In this document: piece after piece, positions 7,043 through 8,974 of the stretch
Layout: every line of letters starts with the position of its first letter
How positions within the stretch are numbered: position 1 is the stretch's first letter
NCBI GenBank assembly: GCA_019236035.1
Contig: JAFAJU010000341.1
Span: forward strand, 1-8,974
DNA from: Verrucomicrobiota bacterium
GTDB lineage: Bacteria > Verrucomicrobiota > Verrucomicrobiia > Chthoniobacterales > JAFAMB01
Reading direction: 5' to 3'
Length of the DNA stretch: 8,974 bases
The notes under the pieces: model-generated
Database searches by the model: none
What the model was told of the DNA's origin: nothing
What the model saw: only the letters and a program-made list of their open reading frames with translations
Position numbers and translations under genes: made by a program

Positions 7043-7832
7043 GAAACACTCCCTCCCTATTTTGGAAATCTTTCAACCTTCTGAGCAGATCCTCCCCGGT
7101 GGTCTGGGATTCCCCGTCACAACACCGGATCACGTGGATGGCTTTGGCCAAGAGATCAATGATAAAATGGGCACCAGCGCCCAGGGCGATGATCAAGACT
7201 GGTGAGAACATCCAGGTATAACTGCGCGTTAGAAAACTCTCGACACCAAACAGGGCTTTGAGCAGGAACGGTATAGAATAGGTAATCGCACAAAGGTCGA
7301 GGAACACGACCAGAGCCAGTAAAGACAGGAGACCATAAACGGTGCAACTCTGCCCGGGCCAGAGACGGGCGAGCTCCCAGCTTTTACGGATGTCGGTCTG
7401 TCGGGCGCCCCCGAGCACGGTTAGGTTCTGAAAAAATGCGGATACATAAATGACAGGAAATACCAGCAACCAAGCCAGTGGCCGAGCGAAAAGGCCCAGT
7501 GGCTGGAAAGCGATTTGCCTGCTCCAGATGGCCAACATCGTTTTTGGTTTCCACCATCTTTCTACGTTCCCGGTGTAAGCGCGAACGAGTTCGCGGCAAC
7601 AGAACGCCTGCAAACCTTTCGCCCACGCATAAGCCAGCGTAACCAAAACGGCGGACACGGAGCATTCCGCCTCGGCGCTGCGGCTGTAGCTCATTTTGAC
7701 GAAAAAGTTGAAGAGCGATAACAAAAAGGGGACGGTTCCTCCGCAGTAGAGCGCATAGACGGTTGCTGGGGCTGCGCGAAGCAGTTGGATGGCTTCCTCG
7801 ATCAGGGCCAAGCCTGTCCGATCTGTTCTCAT
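7032..7832 (-). CDS. Multi-pass membrane protein, unrecognised family
   Basis: The 266-residue protein has about five hydrophobic segments: 24-43, 58-78, 115-137, 163-190 and 208-232. Between the second and third lies a cytosolic-looking segment with ELVRAYTGNVERWW (81-94), and between the third and fourth TDIRKSWELARLWPGQ (146-161); charged helices of this kind precede transmembrane pairs in several bacterial membrane-protein families. The C-terminus is hydrophilic (233-266). I do not recognise the family and see no catalytic motif. The frame is open upstream to 8024, but that part overlaps the zinc-finger gene in another frame and is Arg/Pro-rich; the ATG at 7830-7832 overlaps that gene's stop in ATGA, which fits the rest of the operon. 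It overlaps the DUF4129 start by 11 bases. Location suggests a membrane partner of the MoxR cluster (inference). Confidence 0.85.
   Translation of the reverse strand: MRTDRTGLALIEEAIQLLRAAPATVYALYCGGTVPFLLSLFNFFVKMSYSRSAEAECSVSAVLVTLAYAWAKGLQAFCCRELVRAYTGNVERWWKPKTMLAIWSRQIAFQPLGLFARPLAWLLVFPVIYVSAFFQNLTVLGGARQTDIRKSWELARLWPGQSCTVYGLLSLLALVVFLDLCAITYSIPFLLKALFGVESFLTRSYTWMFSPVLIIALGAGAHFIIDLLAKAIHVIRCCDGESQTTGEDLLRRLKDFQNREGVFRAP
7050..7058 (-). promoter_or_regulatory. Shine-Dalgarno AGGGAGGGA for the DUF4129 gene
   Basis: The minus strand reads AGGGAGGGA seven bases before the GTG at 7040-7042. It is the strongest ribosome site in the operon and decides in favour of the GTG start over the internal ATG at codon 26. 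It lies inside the coding sequence of the upstream membrane protein gene. Confidence 0.65.
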
Positions 7833-8143
7833 TGGCCGAGATTCCGGAGATAGCTGCCGTCGTGTACGTTTGGCGGAATCAACATCAGGAGTTGTCCAAT
7901 CACATAAAAGAAGAGCCAGGCGATCGCCAGGCCGATTGTCATCCTGATCACGAGCATGAACCGCCCTGCGTTTCGACGGGCAGGTTTGACGCCGGCCGCC
8001 ATGCTTTGGAGGCAGCTCGAGCAAAGGAATTTTTGCTCATGCTCAGTGACGCATTCCCTGCAGAAGTAGTTTCGGCAAACCGGACAGCGGGCCACCGCTT
8101 CTCGATCCACATGGATCAGGCACCGTTGAAGTGTCAGGTTCAT
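7829..8143 (-). CDS. Small membrane-anchored zinc-finger (B-box-like) protein
   Basis: The 104-residue protein has an N-terminal Cys/His-rich module: C8-x2-H11, C20-x2-C23, C28-x2-C31, H35 and C41-x2-C44. The CxxH start followed by CxxC pairs and a His resembles the eukaryotic B-box zinc finger and bacterial proteins annotated that way; eight or nine ligands would be enough for two zinc ions. A basic linker (about 50-62, KPARRNAGR) precedes one membrane helix (about 65-88, ending QLLMLIP), placing the finger in the cytosol by the positive-inside rule. The tail is short. The start ATG (8141-8143) and the stop both form ATGA overlaps with neighbours. The finger may bind a protein partner of the MoxR system; this is inference. 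Confidence 0.85.
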   Translation of the reverse strand: MNLTLQRCLIHVDREAVARCPVCRNYFCRECVTEHEQKFLCSSCLQSMAAGVKPARRNAGRFMLVIRMTIGLAIAWLFFYVIGQLLMLIPPNVHDGSYLRNLGQ

Positions 8144-8604
8144 CCCGGAGCCAGCTGTGCATTTTGGATGAGCGGCACGATGGTCTGCATTCCTTTGCGA
8201 AAATCGCGGATTCTTTCCAAAGGCGCAAACCGGTGGGTCTGAACCGCGGTCTGGAGCCGGACGATGCAGGTGGGGCCAGAAACGATGTTATGGATAAAAG
8301 CAAATCCGAATAGTGCGGTGAACAGCGTTCCAAATATGAGGGTAGGTAGAGTATGAACGATTAAAAAAAGCGCGCTGAGCAGAGCGAGAAATCCCCAGAT
8401 TAATCCGAAGACAATCCAGCGGGCGGTTTTCGTTGCGGTGATAGCCTGAATGTCGCGAAAATAGAAACGTTTATAACGTTCGGTCAGAATAAATTGCTCT
8501 ATCAGAAGCAAATGATCCGGCCCGACATAAAGCTTTGTTCTCAGGCCTGGAAGCAGACTCAGAAGGAGGCCTCCGCCAGAGATCTTTGTATACGATTCGC
8601 TCAT
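8140..8604 (-). CDS. PH-like domain protein interrupted by a transmembrane hairpin
   Basis: The 154-residue protein begins with a short Gly/Leu segment, then beta-strand-like sequence KLYVGPDHLLLIEQFILTER and YKRFYFRDIQAITATKT (24-60), typical of bacterial PH-like domains in which RFYFRDIQAI marks a strand and turn. Two hydrophobic helices follow (about 62-84 and 86-108). A further strand/helix part (CIVRLQTAVQTHRFAPLERIRDFRKG, 113-138 in total) may complete the PH fold. The layout suggests a membrane hairpin inserted into a small cytosolic PH-like fold. I know no function for it. The start ATG (8602-8604) overlaps the stop of the repeat ORF (ATGA) and lacks a Shine-Dalgarno sequence. The stop overlaps the zinc-finger gene, also in ATGA. 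Confidence 0.8.
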   Translation of the reverse strand: MSESYTKISGGGLLLSLLPGLRTKLYVGPDHLLLIEQFILTERYKRFYFRDIQAITATKTARWIVFGLIWGFLALLSALFLIVHTLPTLIFGTLFTALFGFAFIHNIVSGPTCIVRLQTAVQTHRFAPLERIRDFRKGMQTIVPLIQNAQLAPG

Positions 8605-8798
8605 CGAGAGGGAAAAACGCCGGAATCGCCGAAATCGCCGAAATCGCCGAGAACGCCGGGAACGGAGGCTGACCTAGTTGCAGTCTGCCGGTTACCAAGT
8701 CCAGGCAGTTCCCGCGTTTCTCGGCCTTCCCGGCGTCTTCGGGCGTTCCCAGCGTTTTCGGCGTTCCCGGCGTTTTCAGCGTTCCCGGCGTTCTTCAT
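8601..8798 (-). CDS. 65-residue repeat-built ORF coupled at both ends (uncertain gene)
   Basis: The frame is made largely of 9-base repeats: the N-terminus is (N-A-G/N-A-E) triplets (MKNAGNAENAGNAENAGN, residues 1-18), the middle is basic (RRRREGRE, 20-27), and the end is G-D-F repeats (GVLGDFGDFGDSGVF). It is hydrophilic and matches no family I know. Its ATG (8796-8798) overlaps the TGA of the preceding membrane gene and its TGA (8601-8603) overlaps the ATG of the PH-like gene, both in ATGA, exactly as in the other genes of this operon. That suggests translation runs through it even if the peptide has no function. The alternative is a spacer of interspersed repeat DNA that happens to stay open. 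No Shine-Dalgarno sequence is seen. Confidence 0.4.
   Translation of the reverse strand: MKNAGNAENAGNAENAGNARRRREGRETRELPGLGNRQTATRSASVPGVLGDFGDFGDSGVFPSR
8618..8662 (+). repeat. 9-base minisatellite, left block (CGCCGnnAn, five units)
   Basis: The five consecutive units are CGCCGGAAT, CGCCGAAAT, CGCCGAAAT, CGCCGAGAA and CGCCGGGAA. On the minus strand they encode the Gly-Asp-Phe repeat end of the 65-residue ORF. The unit family is the same as in the right block (8714-8795) but inverted, so the two can pair. Confidence 0.85.
8714..8795 (-). repeat. 9-base minisatellite, right block (inverted CGCCGnnAA, about nine units)
   Basis: On the plus strand the units are GGCGTTCCC, GGCGTTTTC, AGCGTTCCC and variants, nine in a row, one being ten bases (8741-8750), which shifts the frame of the repeat within the ORF. 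On the minus strand they read as AACGCCGGG/AACGCTGAA, the inverse of the left block. The region between the blocks (8663-8713) is unique sequence with a small CTGCC/GGCAG inverted pair. Confidence 0.85.
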
Positions 8799-8974
8799 AT
8801 GTGAGACCGTACACTAGTTATCAGGTAATAGACCAGCACGGCCCAGCCGGCCATTAGGAGGATCGCTAAAATGATCGCGAGCACAAAACGGAGACGGGAC
8901 CGGGGAAGCAGGCTCCACTGTCTCGACCAGTAAACGAGAGCCAAAAACAACGAGACTGGAGCCGAAAGAATGGT
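8795..8974 (-). CDS. C-terminal fragment of a membrane protein, cut by the window edge
   Basis: A minus-strand frame is open from the right edge for 59 codons to TGA (8795-8797). It has two hydrophobic stretches, one at the edge (TILSAPVSLFLALVYW, 1-16) and one at about 30-53 (FVLAIILAILLMAGWAV and following), separated by a basic loop (SRQW...PRSRLRF), and a short polar tail. This is typical of the end of a polytopic membrane protein. The family cannot be told from so little. The start lies outside the window. Its stop overlaps the next ATG in ATGA, so it is probably the preceding gene of the same operon. Confidence 0.65.
   Translation of the reverse strand, partial: TILSAPVSLFLALVYWSRQWSLLPRSRLRFVLAIILAILLMAGWAVLVYYLITSVRSHI

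Noticed and set aside
7833..8024. 64-codon upstream extension of the five-helix membrane protein frame
   Set aside because: It overlaps the zinc-finger gene and is basic and low in hydrophobics. The ATG at 7830-7832 makes the ATGA junction typical of this operon.

Overview
The window looks like chromosomal DNA from a Gram-negative, LPS-making bacterium, most likely a Verrucomicrobiota member (Chthoniobacterales/Spartobacteria-like). This assignment is inference. It rests on lpxA next to a SpoIIM/RDD/MoxR cluster, moderately high GC, and three kinds of short interspersed repeat (GAGnnC hexamers, a GGTAGGG/GGAGCCTCG palindrome, 9-base CGCCGnnAA minisatellites) of a style I associate with that phylum. 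No rRNA, tRNA, CRISPR array, insertion sequence or phage gene is visible.

Layout. Bases 1-687 hold the 3' part of lpxA on the plus strand. Bases 688-871 are a repeat-rich gap between convergent genes. From 872 to the right edge everything lies on the minus strand and reads as one tightly packed operon, transcribed right to left: C-terminal piece of a membrane protein (8795-8974, cut by the window); a 65-codon repeat-built ORF (8601-8798); a PH-like two-helix membrane protein (8140-8604); a zinc-binding membrane-anchored protein (7829-8143); a multi-pass membrane protein (7032-7832); DUF4129 (6101-7042); DUF4350 (4978-6123); MoxR AAA+ ATPase (4016-4981); DUF58 (2670-4019); SpoIIM family (1657-2673); and RDD family (872-1636). 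The operon promoter lies beyond the right edge.

How the genes work together. The six genes DUF4129 - DUF4350 - MoxR - DUF58 - SpoIIM - RDD form a conserved neighbourhood found in many phyla (from memory, the Mycobacterium tuberculosis moxR2 locus is similar). The cytosolic MoxR ATPase and DUF58 protein are thought to form a chaperone-like pair acting on or with the membrane partners; the overall biochemical role is not established. Here the set is preceded by an extra membrane module (PH-like, zinc finger, multi-pass) joined by the same stop/start overlaps, so it was probably co-opted into the same unit. Seven junctions are four-base ATGA overlaps. Only the two genes with longer overlaps (DUF4129, DUF4350) have a clear Shine-Dalgarno sequence.

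Most notable are (1) a 74-base imperfect palindrome inside the DUF4129 gene that is open in both orientations and would encode nearly the same terminal peptides either way, and (2) a pair of inverted 9-base minisatellite blocks that form a small ORF coupled by ATGA at both ends.
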